A stretch of DNA of 64,000 bases from Sphingomonas sp. (GTDB lineage Bacteria; Pseudomonadota; Alphaproteobacteria; Sphingomonadales; Sphingomonadaceae), in assembly GCF_029239295.1 (NCBI RefSeq), contig NZ_JAQZBC010000006.1, positions 124,001-188,000 on the forward strand. Direction: 5' to 3'. A program made the position numbers and the translations under genes. Below the pieces are notes generated by a model, which made no database searches, was not told the origin of the DNA, and saw only the letters and a list, made by a program, of their open reading frames with translations. This document shows positions 26,545 through 34,413 of the stretch, piece by piece (positions within the stretch are counted from its first letter, which is position 1; each line of letters begins with the position of its first letter).

Positions 26545-28872
26545 ATGCGCTTAGTTCAGGCTGCAACAGCGGGCGCTTTTTTGCTCGCTTATGCTGGGGC
26601 TGCCGCGGCGCAGCCGAGCGAAGCTGCCTATGCCGACGCGCTGAGCCTGCGCGAGCGTACGATGCACCTGACCGATGGGGTCGCCGATGCAGCCGTGTGG
26701 TCACACGATGGTAGCCACTTCCACTATCGCCGCACCGAGAACGATGGATTTCGCTTCATTAGTGTTCGCTTGGCGGACAAGCAGAGGCGCGACGCGTTCG
26801 ATCATTCACGCCTCGCCGCTGCCATCAGCACGATAACGGGCAGCACCTATCGCCCCGATCGCCTGCTGTTAAGCGAGTTCGCCTTTTCATCCGACGATCG
26901 CGCTATCCTGATCACCGTCGCCGATCGCCGCCTTTCGTGCGCGCTGGATACCTATGTCTGCGGGGCCATCCCCGCCGCGCCCGGCCGCCCCAAAGTGATC
27001 GGCGTACTGCGCGATCTCAGCGTACCGGCCGACAACAGCCCACGCCACTCGCCCGACCGGCGCTATGTCGCAACGGTGGAGGGGGACAATCTGGTCGTAC
27101 GGCAGGCGGCGGACGGTCGTGAGCTGGTCCGCAGCGGCGATGGATCGCCCGGCAATTTCTACGATCCCGAAACGATCACCTGGTCGCCCGATTCCTCCCG
27201 CGTGGTGATCAACCGCGTCCGTGCGGGCCATCGGCGCGAGATTTATCGCGTTGCCAGCTCCCCCTCGGATCAACTCGAACCCAAGCTGATCACTCAGCTT
27301 TATCCAAAGCCCGGCGACGCGATCGACATCGATCGCCCGATCCTGTTCGATGTTGCCGCCGCCAAGCAGATCGACATCGACCCCGCGCTGTTCGACAATC
27401 CGTATCAGCTGGGGAAGGTCACGTGGCGAAAGGATTCCGCCAGCTTCGCCTTCACCTACAATCAGCGGGGACACGCCGTGTACCGTCTGGTCGAGGTTGA
27501 CGCGCGCACCGGAAAGCCGCGCGAAGTGATGGCCGAACGCTCCGACACCTTCGTCTACGCCCCGCGCATGGATTATCGCGACGTCGACGGGACGGGCCGC
27601 GAGATCATCTGGATGTCGGAACGCGACGGGTGGAACCATCTGTACCTGGTCGATGGCCGCGGCGGGAAGATCCGCAACCAGATCACCAAGGGCGATTGGG
27701 TCGTCCGCCGCATCGTCAGCGTCGATCCTGCGACCCGCACGATCATCTTCGCCGCCAACGGCCGCGAACGTGGTGACCCCTACCTTCAGCATTACTACCG
27801 CATCGGTTTCGACGGCCGCGGCCTGAGCCGGCTGACGCAGGCGGACGCCTTCCATGAGGTGACCTTCTCGCCCGACGGCCAGCATTATGTCGACATCTAC
27901 TCGCGCACCGACATGCCGCCCGTGGCGGAGTTGCGGCGCACCGCCGATGCTTCACTGGTCGAGACGATCGAAAAGGCCGACATCTCGCGCCTGCTCGCCG
28001 CAGGGTGGAAGGCGCCGGAGACGTTTGTCGCCAAGGGTCGCGACGGAAAGACCGACATCTGGGGCGTGATCGTACGGCCTGCCGATTTCGACCCGGCCAA
28101 GAAGTATCCGGTGATCGAGAACATCTACGGCGCCGGCTTCGACGCCTTTGTGCCCAAGAAGTGGTGGCCGTTCGGCTTCCATGCCGGCGGCGACGAGGTG
28201 GTCGGCATGCAGGCGCAGGCGAACCTCGGCTTCATCGTCGTCCAGATCGACGGGATGGGCACGCTGCACCGGTCGAAGGCCTTTCATGACGTCACGTGGA
28301 AGAATGTCGGTGAAGGCGGCGCGCCCGATCGCATCGCATGGCACCGCGCCGCGGCAGCCAAGTACAGCTATTACGATGTCGACCGCGTTGGCCTGTATGG
28401 TGGATCGCTGGGTGGGCAGAACGCGCTGGGCGGCCTGCTGTTCTTCCCCGATTTCTACAAGGCAGCGGTCGCCTACAACGGGTGTCACGACAACCGCATG
28501 GACAAGGTCAGCTGGAACGAACAGTGGATGGGTTGGCCGATCGACGAAAGCTATTCGCGATCATCCAACATCGACAATGCCTGGCGGCTGAAGGGCGATC
28601 TGCTGCTGATCTCCGGCGAGCTGGACATGAACGTCGACCCGGCGGTGACGATGCAAGTGGCCGATCGCCTGATCAAGGCGGGCAAGGATTTCGACCTGCT
28701 GGTGGTGCCTGGCGCGGACCATGGTGTCGGTCGGTCGGAGGAGCCAATGGAATATGTGCTCCGCCGCCAATACAGCTTCTTCGTGCGCACGCTGCGCCGT
28801 GAAAGCACGCCGAACTTCAACCGGGCAGCGGCGACGCCGCCTCCCAGGGCCAAGCTCACGTCCGCTAGTTGA
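26545..28872 (+). CDS. S9-family peptidase, dipeptidyl-peptidase IV-like, exported
   Basis: A 775-residue serine peptidase with a signal peptide (AATAGAFLLAYAGAAAAQ), a DPP4-type beta-propeller (about residues 90-490) and a C-terminal alpha/beta-hydrolase domain. The nucleophile is the serine of LYGGSLGGQNALGG, the aspartate is in SGELDMNVDPA and the histidine in PGADHGVGRSEEP. The usual DPP4 double-glutamate motif that anchors the peptide N-terminus is not evident; the corresponding stretch reads NFYDPETITWSPD. Its exact exopeptidase specificity is therefore uncertain. It is transcribed away from the TonB receptor and likely trims the imported compound in the periplasm. Confidence 0.9.
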   Translation: MRLVQAATAGAFLLAYAGAAAAQPSEAAYADALSLRERTMHLTDGVADAAVWSHDGSHFHYRRTENDGFRFISVRLADKQRRDAFDHSRLAAAISTITGSTYRPDRLLLSEFAFSSDDRAILITVADRRLSCALDTYVCGAIPAAPGRPKVIGVLRDLSVPADNSPRHSPDRRYVATVEGDNLVVRQAADGRELVRSGDGSPGNFYDPETITWSPDSSRVVINRVRAGHRREIYRVASSPSDQLEPKLITQLYPKPGDAIDIDRPILFDVAAAKQIDIDPALFDNPYQLGKVTWRKDSASFAFTYNQRGHAVYRLVEVDARTGKPREVMAERSDTFVYAPRMDYRDVDGTGREIIWMSERDGWNHLYLVDGRGGKIRNQITKGDWVVRRIVSVDPATRTIIFAANGRERGDPYLQHYYRIGFDGRGLSRLTQADAFHEVTFSPDGQHYVDIYSRTDMPPVAELRRTADASLVETIEKADISRLLAAGWKAPETFVAKGRDGKTDIWGVIVRPADFDPAKKYPVIENIYGAGFDAFVPKKWWPFGFHAGGDEVVGMQAQANLGFIVVQIDGMGTLHRSKAFHDVTWKNVGEGGAPDRIAWHRAAAAKYSYYDVDRVGLYGGSLGGQNALGGLLFFPDFYKAAVAYNGCHDNRMDKVSWNEQWMGWPIDESYSRSSNIDNAWRLKGDLLLISGELDMNVDPAVTMQVADRLIKAGKDFDLLVVPGADHGVGRSEEPMEYVLRRQYSFFVRTLRRESTPNFNRAAATPPPRAKLTSAS

Positions 28873-28884
28873 TCGCATGAGAAG

Positions 28885-28916
28885 AGGTGCCGCGCCGACG
28901 GTCGACGGCGGCACCT
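28885..28916 (+). terminator. Hairpin after the S9 peptidase gene
   Basis: AGGTGCCGC and GCGGCACCT form a perfect 9-bp stem 13 bases past the stop codon. Only a weak T-rich tail (TACTTAC) follows. Confidence 0.65.
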
Positions 28917-28927
28917 TACTTACCTGA

Positions 28928-28964
28928 AGGCCTCCCGACACGCAGACTGCGTCTCGGAAGGTCA
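28928..28964 (-). terminator. Hairpin after the IclR gene
   Basis: Read leftward, a long imperfect stem centred on ACGCAG/CTGCGT lies 6 bases beyond the regulator stop codon. It probably ends that gene. Confidence 0.5.
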
Positions 28965-28969
28965 TCTTT

Positions 28970-29743
28970 TCACATCCCGCGCGTGACCGTCTGCGACGCG
29001 GCGATGAGTTCGGGCAGGATGTTCTTGCGCATGTCGTCAGAGGTGACTCGGGCCGTCGGGCAGCACACGTTCAGCGCGGCCAGGACACGTCCCTCGCGAT
29101 TGCGGACCGGCACCGAGAGCGAGCCGAGCCCAACCTCCAGTTCCTGATCGACGAAGCTATAGCCTTCCAGCCGGACCTTCTCGATCTCGGCGCGCAGCTT
29201 GACCTTCGACGTCACGGTGTGCGGCGTAATCGGCTCCAGCTTCACCCGATCGATATACCGCTCAAGCGCGTCATTGGGCTCCGCCGCCAGCAGAACGCGC
29301 CCGGTGGAGACCGCATGAGCGGGCGTGGTGCTGCCAATGGTGATGCTGACGTTGACCAACCGTTCGGATGTCGCCCGTGCGATATAGGTTACGTAATCGC
29401 CCGTCAGGACCGCGGCAAATACCGACTCCTGAAGATTGCGCGAAAGGTCATTCATCACCGGCTGGATCACGTCCAGAATACCCATCGACGAAAGCGCTGA
29501 ATAACCAAGCTCAAGCACCTTTGGCTTGAGGCTGAAAAGCTTGTCATCCTTTTCAGCATATCCTTCGCGCACCAGCGTCAACAAGAATCGCCGAACTGTG
29601 GCGCGCGTCATTCCCGTCGCGCGGGAGATCTCGCTCAAGGTCATCTTCGGCCGCGTACGAGTGAACGACGATATGACTTCAAGCCCGCGGGCAAGAGAAT
29701 TCACATAGTCTCGATCACTAACGTCCTGTTCGGCTGAAACCAT
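28970..29743 (-). CDS. IclR-family regulator, PcaR/PcaU subgroup; probable master regulator of the island
   Basis: A 257-residue protein with an N-terminal winged helix (YVNSLARGLEVISSF, LSEISRATGMTRATVRRFLL) and a C-terminal IclR effector domain (PTARVTSDDMR near the end). The SLARGLEVI opening and the ALSSMGILDVIQP region resemble PcaR/PcaU regulators of aromatic acid catabolism. The ATG at 29743 has an AAGGAG site 5 bases upstream; a GTG two codons earlier overlaps that site and is rejected. It is divergent from the aminotransferase across operator D. Eight candidate sites resembling the 15-bp PcaR operator occur in the surrounding 30 kb, so this protein likely controls the whole island and itself. 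Confidence 0.9.
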   Translation of the reverse strand: MVSAEQDVSDRDYVNSLARGLEVISSFTRTRPKMTLSEISRATGMTRATVRRFLLTLVREGYAEKDDKLFSLKPKVLELGYSALSSMGILDVIQPVMNDLSRNLQESVFAAVLTGDYVTYIARATSERLVNVSITIGSTTPAHAVSTGRVLLAAEPNDALERYIDRVKLEPITPHTVTSKVKLRAEIEKVRLEGYSFVDQELEVGLGSLSVPVRNREGRVLAALNVCCPTARVTSDDMRKNILPELIAASQTVTRGM

Positions 29744-29882
29744 ATTCACTCCTTTGCCTTGCTCGACAGTCGGTCGCCACGGCGTTGTTTGAAGCCGGCG
29801 TACAATGCTTCAGCCAATGCGTCGATTCCCACGCGCGCCGGAATGCGCCATCCCCTTGCACAATCGCGCTGCCGCTCGTTAA

Positions 29883-29916
29883 TACCACATAGCGCACATG
29901 TGTTCGCGTGACGAGC
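29883..29916. promoter_or_regulatory. Candidate IclR operator D (autoregulatory position)
   Basis: TACCACATAGCGCAC at 29883 and GTTCGCGTGACGAGC at 29902 match the consensus at 11 and 10 of 15 positions with 19-base spacing. It lies between the regulator and the aminotransferase, 16 bases before the latter start. Confidence 0.6.
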
Positions 29917-29931
29917 AAGGGGTTATACGTA

Positions 29932-31335
29932 ATGGTAATCGGCAGTTCCGGTCTCAGCACAGCGGAGATCGACCGCAAGTTCGTGTTTCACCCTTTTACC
30001 ATGCTCGCCGACCATGAACGCAGCGGCCCGTCGGTCGTCATCACCAAGGGCAAGGGCGCGGTGCTCACCGATGAACGTGGCGTCGATTATGTCGATGCCA
30101 TGGCCGGCCTGTGGTGCGTTAACGTCGGCTATGGACGCGCCGAAATCGCCGACGCGCTGCGCGATCAGGCAAACCAGCTGTCCTATTGCCACGCCTTCTC
30201 CTCGATGAGCAGCGACAAGCCGGCGATCCTGGCCGCGCGCCTGATCGAGATGGCGCCCGCCGGCATGTCAAAGGTGTTCTTCGGCAATTCCGGATCGGAC
30301 GCGAACGACACCCAGGTGAAGCTGGTGTGGTATTACAACAACGCGCTGGGCCGCCCGCAGAAGAAGAAGATCATCGCACGCCAGCGCGGCTATCATGGCG
30401 TGACGATCATGACCGCCGGGCTCACCGGCCTCCCCGGACTTCATGCCGGCTTCGACCTGCCGTTGCCGATGATCCGCCACACCACTGCGCCCCGCCGGCT
30501 ATGGGAAGGCCATGGCCTGACCGATGCGGAATTCACCGCGAAGCTGGTCGCCGACCTGGAGGAACTGATCGCGCGCGAGGGAGCGGACACGATCGGCGCG
30601 ATGATCATGGAGCCAGTGATGGGCGCCGGCGGGGTGATTGCGCCGCCAGAGGGCTATTATGCCGCGATGCGCGACGTGCTGCGTCGCCACGACATCCTGC
30701 TGATCGCCGACGAAGTGATTTGCGGCTTCGGCCGACTTGGCGCGATGTTCGGGTCCGAACTGCTCGACATGCAGCCTGACATGATCACCGTCGCGAAGGG
30801 GCTGACCTCGGCCTATTTCCCGCTCTCCGCTTGCATTGTCGGCCAGCATGTCTGGGACGTGCTTAGTGGCGCCGGCAGCCAGTTCGGCGCCTTTGGCCAC
30901 GGCTACACCTATTCCAGCCATCCGCTGGGCGCCGCCGCAGCGCTCGCCAACCTCGACCTGATCGAGAAGGAGAACATGCTCGCCCGCGTCACTGACGAAG
31001 GTGCGCACATGCAGGCGTCGCTGCGCGCTGCCTTTGCGGATCACGCGCTGGTCGGCGAAGTACGCGGTCAGGCACTGATCGGCGCGGTCGAATTCGTGAA
31101 GGAAATCCGCGCGACCGGTCCGGTCGCCTTTGATCCCGCGCTGAAGGTCGCGGCGCGCATCGTGAAGGGCGCGCTGGACCGCGGCGTCATTGGCCGTGCG
31201 CTTCCCTCCGCAGACACCGTCGCCTTTTCCCCGCCATTCGTCATCCAGCGCGAAGAGATCGATCGTTCAGTTGCCGCCTTCCGCGATGCCGCGGATCAGG
31301 TTCTGGCCGAACTGCGCGCCAGCGGCGACGCCTGA
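29932..31335 (+). CDS. Class III aminotransferase (omega-transaminase type)
   Basis: A 467-residue PLP enzyme. It has VDAMAGLWCVNVGYG, FGNSGSDANDTQVKL, ILLIADEVICGFGR with the PLP-stacking aspartate, and the Schiff-base lysine in ITVAKGLTSAYFPLSA. These features mark the omega-amino acid:pyruvate or beta-alanine group rather than acetylornithine transaminases. The ATG at 29932 with an AAGGGG site is preferred to an upstream GTG that lies inside the operator. It would remove a terminal amino group and give an aldehyde, a possible feed for the island's aldehyde dehydrogenase. It is transcribed away from the IclR gene. Confidence 0.9.
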   Translation: MVIGSSGLSTAEIDRKFVFHPFTMLADHERSGPSVVITKGKGAVLTDERGVDYVDAMAGLWCVNVGYGRAEIADALRDQANQLSYCHAFSSMSSDKPAILAARLIEMAPAGMSKVFFGNSGSDANDTQVKLVWYYNNALGRPQKKKIIARQRGYHGVTIMTAGLTGLPGLHAGFDLPLPMIRHTTAPRRLWEGHGLTDAEFTAKLVADLEELIAREGADTIGAMIMEPVMGAGGVIAPPEGYYAAMRDVLRRHDILLIADEVICGFGRLGAMFGSELLDMQPDMITVAKGLTSAYFPLSACIVGQHVWDVLSGAGSQFGAFGHGYTYSSHPLGAAAALANLDLIEKENMLARVTDEGAHMQASLRAAFADHALVGEVRGQALIGAVEFVKEIRATGPVAFDPALKVAARIVKGALDRGVIGRALPSADTVAFSPPFVIQREEIDRSVAAFRDAADQVLAELRASGDA

Positions 31336-31386
31336 TCTGAGACCCGCCGCCGCCGCTTCCCCGGATGCGGCGGCCCGGACGAGCGC

Positions 31387-31423
31387 AAAGGGGGCGCGTA
31401 CCGTGTCGGTACGCGCCCCCTTT
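31387..31423. terminator. Bidirectional terminator, perfect 16-bp stem
   Basis: AAAGGGGGCGCGTACC is followed by a 5-base loop and its exact complement ending in TTT. It lies between the convergent aminotransferase and GcvPB-like genes and can serve both. Confidence 0.9.
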
Positions 31424-31445
31424 CTAACGGTCATGTCTTTGCCGA

Positions 31446-32960
31446 TCAGCCCGCGGCGTTCTTCCGCTGATGCGCCGCCCAGGTGGTCGACCCGATCGCC
31501 GGATCATCCAGGTTGCGCGCCGCCAGCGGCTTCACGACCTGATTGTGCGGTCCGGTTTTCACCATCTCCGGATCGCGATACGCCTCGTCCACGACATGGG
31601 CGAGTACGTTGATCCAATAGTCCACGTCCTCGCGCGACCACATCTCTCCCGCTTCCGGCGTGAACGGCTGCGGCACGATCCACGGCTCGTGGCTCAGCCA
31701 GAAGGCGTCGATGCCAAAATCACCCATGCGGTTCTGAACGTCGAGCGCGCCGACCCCGGTTTCCTCGAACAGTTTCTCCATGCTGAAGCGCGTCATTTCC
31801 AGACGCCATCCCGGCATGTCGGGATGCGAGCGGGTGACACCGCGGACTTCAAGCAGGCGCTTTTCCATGTAATTGTTCAGCAGCACCGACATGTCGGACG
31901 CTTCGGACAGGCCCTCGAGCCCCATCGCGCGAACCCAGGCATAGGCCTTGAACACCTGATGCAGATTGCCGAGATATTCGCGCACCTTGGGTGCATCGAC
32001 CGATCCGTCCGCCAGCGCGAAACGATCATCATTACGCACCACGCGCGGCCCCGGTAGGAACGGCAGCAGCTCCGCCGAACAGCCATAAGCACCTACCGCC
32101 GGCCCGCCGCCGCCCTTCGACACACCGAACGTCTTGTGCAGCATGAACATGCACGCGTCGAAGCCGAGATCCCGGGCGCGGATCTTCGTCATCACACCGT
32201 TGAAATTGGCGTGATCGTAGAAGGCAAGGCCACCAGCCGCCTTCACGATCCGCACCCATTCATCGATCTCGGGATTATAAACGCCCATGTCGTCGGGGTT
32301 GTTGATCATCAGCGCCGCCGTCTTTGACGACACCGCGGCGCGCAGCGCGTCCAGTTCGGGATAGCCGTTCGGCCCCAGCGGCAGGGTGATCACGTCGAAT
32401 CCGGCGGTTGCGGCGGTTGCGGGATTGCACGGGTGCGACTGGATGCTGGTGATGATCTCGGTTCGCTGCTCCGCTTCGCTACGCGCAGCGTGCCAGGCGC
32501 GCGTGATGCACGCCTGCGTATAGGCGGCATCCGCCCCGCCCGCCGGCTGGAAGGTAAAGCCCTCCATGCCTGACAGTGCGCACAGCGCCTCTTCCATCCC
32601 GTGCACCGCCGCCAGCAGACCCTGGACCGTATCGGGATGCTGGGCCGGATGGACGCCGGCTATCTCGCGCCGCATCGCCGCCTGCTCGCCGCGACGGGGA
32701 TTGTATTTCATCGTACAGGTGCCGAACAGGCTGATGCCGATCATGCCCATCGTCTCCTGGGAGAGGCGCAGATAGTGGCGCAGCACGTCAGGCTCGGAAT
32801 TCTCCGGCAGCGCGGGCGGGTTCGCACGACGCAGCGCAGTGGGAACGCGCGCTTCCCCCCCTTCAACCAGCGGAAAATGCTGCCCCCGCCGCCCGGGCGC
32901 GCCCATTTCCATGATGATTGGCTCGTCCCACACGGGCGCGTGATAGCGACGAAGCGTCAT
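31446..32960 (-). CDS. Glycine dehydrogenase (P-protein) subunit 2-like PLP enzyme
   Basis: A 504-residue protein of the GcvPB family. The PLP lysine is in FMLHKTFGVSKGGGGPA, which parallels the LHKTF and GGGGPG motifs of the glycine-cleavage P-protein. Conserved stretches include SLFGTCTMKYNPR and FTFQPAGGADAAY. It overlaps the GcvPA-like gene by 4 bases and forms the second subunit of that decarboxylase. No GcvT, GcvH or lipoamide partner is in the window, so classical glycine cleavage is doubtful. A decarboxylation of another amino acid is possible. Expression is probably from operator E with the partner subunit. Confidence 0.82.
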   Translation of the reverse strand: MTLRRYHAPVWDEPIIMEMGAPGRRGQHFPLVEGGEARVPTALRRANPPALPENSEPDVLRHYLRLSQETMGMIGISLFGTCTMKYNPRRGEQAAMRREIAGVHPAQHPDTVQGLLAAVHGMEEALCALSGMEGFTFQPAGGADAAYTQACITRAWHAARSEAEQRTEIITSIQSHPCNPATAATAGFDVITLPLGPNGYPELDALRAAVSSKTAALMINNPDDMGVYNPEIDEWVRIVKAAGGLAFYDHANFNGVMTKIRARDLGFDACMFMLHKTFGVSKGGGGPAVGAYGCSAELLPFLPGPRVVRNDDRFALADGSVDAPKVREYLGNLHQVFKAYAWVRAMGLEGLSEASDMSVLLNNYMEKRLLEVRGVTRSHPDMPGWRLEMTRFSMEKLFEETGVGALDVQNRMGDFGIDAFWLSHEPWIVPQPFTPEAGEMWSREDVDYWINVLAHVVDEAYRDPEMVKTGPHNQVVKPLAARNLDDPAIGSTTWAAHQRKNAAG

Positions 32961-34351
32961 GCCAGGATCTCCTGCAACGCGACGCCCAGCGCATCCACGC
33001 TGGCATCGTTATGAATTTCGGTGAAGGCGTACAGCGCAGCCGACGGCAGTTCGGGACACAGCGCCCCGACATCGATCCCGCCCAGGATGTTGCGCGCACG
33101 CAGTGCGGCATCGACGCCGGCGACATCCGCGCGATCGTAGGAAAGTGGGAATTCCTTGAAGAACCCGCCCGTCTCCGGGACGGACACTCCGGCAATCCCG
33201 GCCAGCCGCTCGGCGGCACGGTGCGATCGATCGAGGATCAGCTCGCCCACTTCGCGGAACCCCGCCGGGCCGAGCAGCGCCATGTAAACGCTGGCGCCGA
33301 CCGCCCAGAGATAGGTCGAGTTGCCGGTCCAGTCCTTCCCCTCCTCACGCGATCCGTAGGAGGATTGGTGGAACCGCATCATGCCGAACGCCATCTTGCC
33401 GTCGACCGTCTCGGTGATGCTGTTCAGCAGGGTCGGATATTCGGCGGTGTAGCGTTCCTCGTCGCGCGACGCGATGAAGCCGCCCAGCCCGCCACCGGCG
33501 TGCATGTGGATGCCGAGCGTCTGGATCGTGCCGACCGCAATGTCCGCACCATAGGCGCCGGGCGCCGCGATGACGCCAAGGCTGATCGGATCGACACCGA
33601 CCACCGCCTCCGCCCCGACCGCATGCGCGATATCGACGATGTCGGCCACCCGATGTTCCAGCCCGCCGAGGAACGCCGGATTTTCGAAATACAGGGCGGC
33701 GATCCCGTCATCCGCCAGCGCGCGCAACGCATCGACATCGGCGCGACCCAGCAGGTCACAGGGATAGGTTTCGACCACGATCCCGCGATCCGCACCAGCA
33801 GAGGCGCAGTATGAATTGATCACCGCGCGGCGCTCCGGGCACATCCGCGCCGGCACCAGTACGCGGCGGCGCCCGTTCAACCGCGCCGCCATCCTCAGCG
33901 CATGGCCGGCAGCGCAGCCCCAGCTGTACACCGGCAGACCGACCATCTCGAGTTCCAGCAGCGCGCCGAGCTGGCTGGTGAACTCGAACCACGCCTGGTT
34001 GCGTCCGAAGTCCGAGGAGGGCGTGCCCCACACGGGGGTCAGGAATTCGGCGCGGTTGACGATCTCGTTTACTACTGCCGGCACATGGTGCTGCCAGCAT
34101 CCCCCGCCGAGAAAGCTCGTCATCGCCGCGGCCGGCCGGTTCTGCGTCAGCAGGCCGTCGAGGTGCCGCGCCAGTTCCACCTCGGAGCTGAGCGCCGGTG
34201 CCATCGTGATCGGAGTGCGCAGGCGGTGATGCTGGGGGATCTGCCCGAACAGCGCGTCGGTCGTATCAGCGCCAATCGCGCGCAGCAGGTCGGCCCGCTG
34301 CTGCGCCGTGGAATTCGGCATGAAAGGATGCGCGCGGTCCGGTGCTGGCAT
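32957..34351 (-). CDS. Glycine dehydrogenase (P-protein) subunit 1-like protein, divergent
   Basis: A 464-residue GcvPA-family protein. The core resembles subunit 1: TSFLGGGCWQHHVPAVVNEI corresponds to the SFLGxGxYxHxxPxxV block, and EFTSQLGALLELEMVGLPV to the FExQTMIxELTGMD region. However, the canonical EFYTAYTPYQPE loop is replaced by EFLTPVWGTPSSDF and the NASMYDG block by YSWGCAAG. These lie in conserved parts of true GcvPA, which argues for another substrate. A GAGAGG site supports the ATG at 34351. It heads the leftward gcvPA-gcvPB-like pair and faces the NAD-kinase-like gene. Confidence 0.8.
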   Translation of the reverse strand: MPAPDRAHPFMPNSTAQQRADLLRAIGADTTDALFGQIPQHHRLRTPITMAPALSSEVELARHLDGLLTQNRPAAAMTSFLGGGCWQHHVPAVVNEIVNRAEFLTPVWGTPSSDFGRNQAWFEFTSQLGALLELEMVGLPVYSWGCAAGHALRMAARLNGRRRVLVPARMCPERRAVINSYCASAGADRGIVVETYPCDLLGRADVDALRALADDGIAALYFENPAFLGGLEHRVADIVDIAHAVGAEAVVGVDPISLGVIAAPGAYGADIAVGTIQTLGIHMHAGGGLGGFIASRDEERYTAEYPTLLNSITETVDGKMAFGMMRFHQSSYGSREEGKDWTGNSTYLWAVGASVYMALLGPAGFREVGELILDRSHRAAERLAGIAGVSVPETGGFFKEFPLSYDRADVAGVDAALRARNILGGIDVGALCPELPSAALYAFTEIHNDASVDALGVALQEILA

Positions 34352-34369
34352 GGAGCCTCTCGTCGTTTT

Positions 34370-34404
34370 GTGCTAAGGGCGCACATAATGATTGCAGTGC
34401 GAAC
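34370..34404. promoter_or_regulatory. Candidate IclR operator E
   Basis: GTGCTAAGGGCGCAC at 34370 and GATTGCAGTGCGAAC at 34390 each match the consensus at 10 of 15 positions; here the spacing is 20 rather than 19. The site fills the short gap between the GcvPA-like and NAD-kinase-like genes. Confidence 0.45.
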
Positions 34405-34413
34405 AGGACTTGC

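Noticed and set aside
31446..34351. Annotating the pair as a functional glycine cleavage P-protein
   Set aside because: No H or T protein is linked, and subunit 1 lacks conserved P-protein segments, so only the family name is given.
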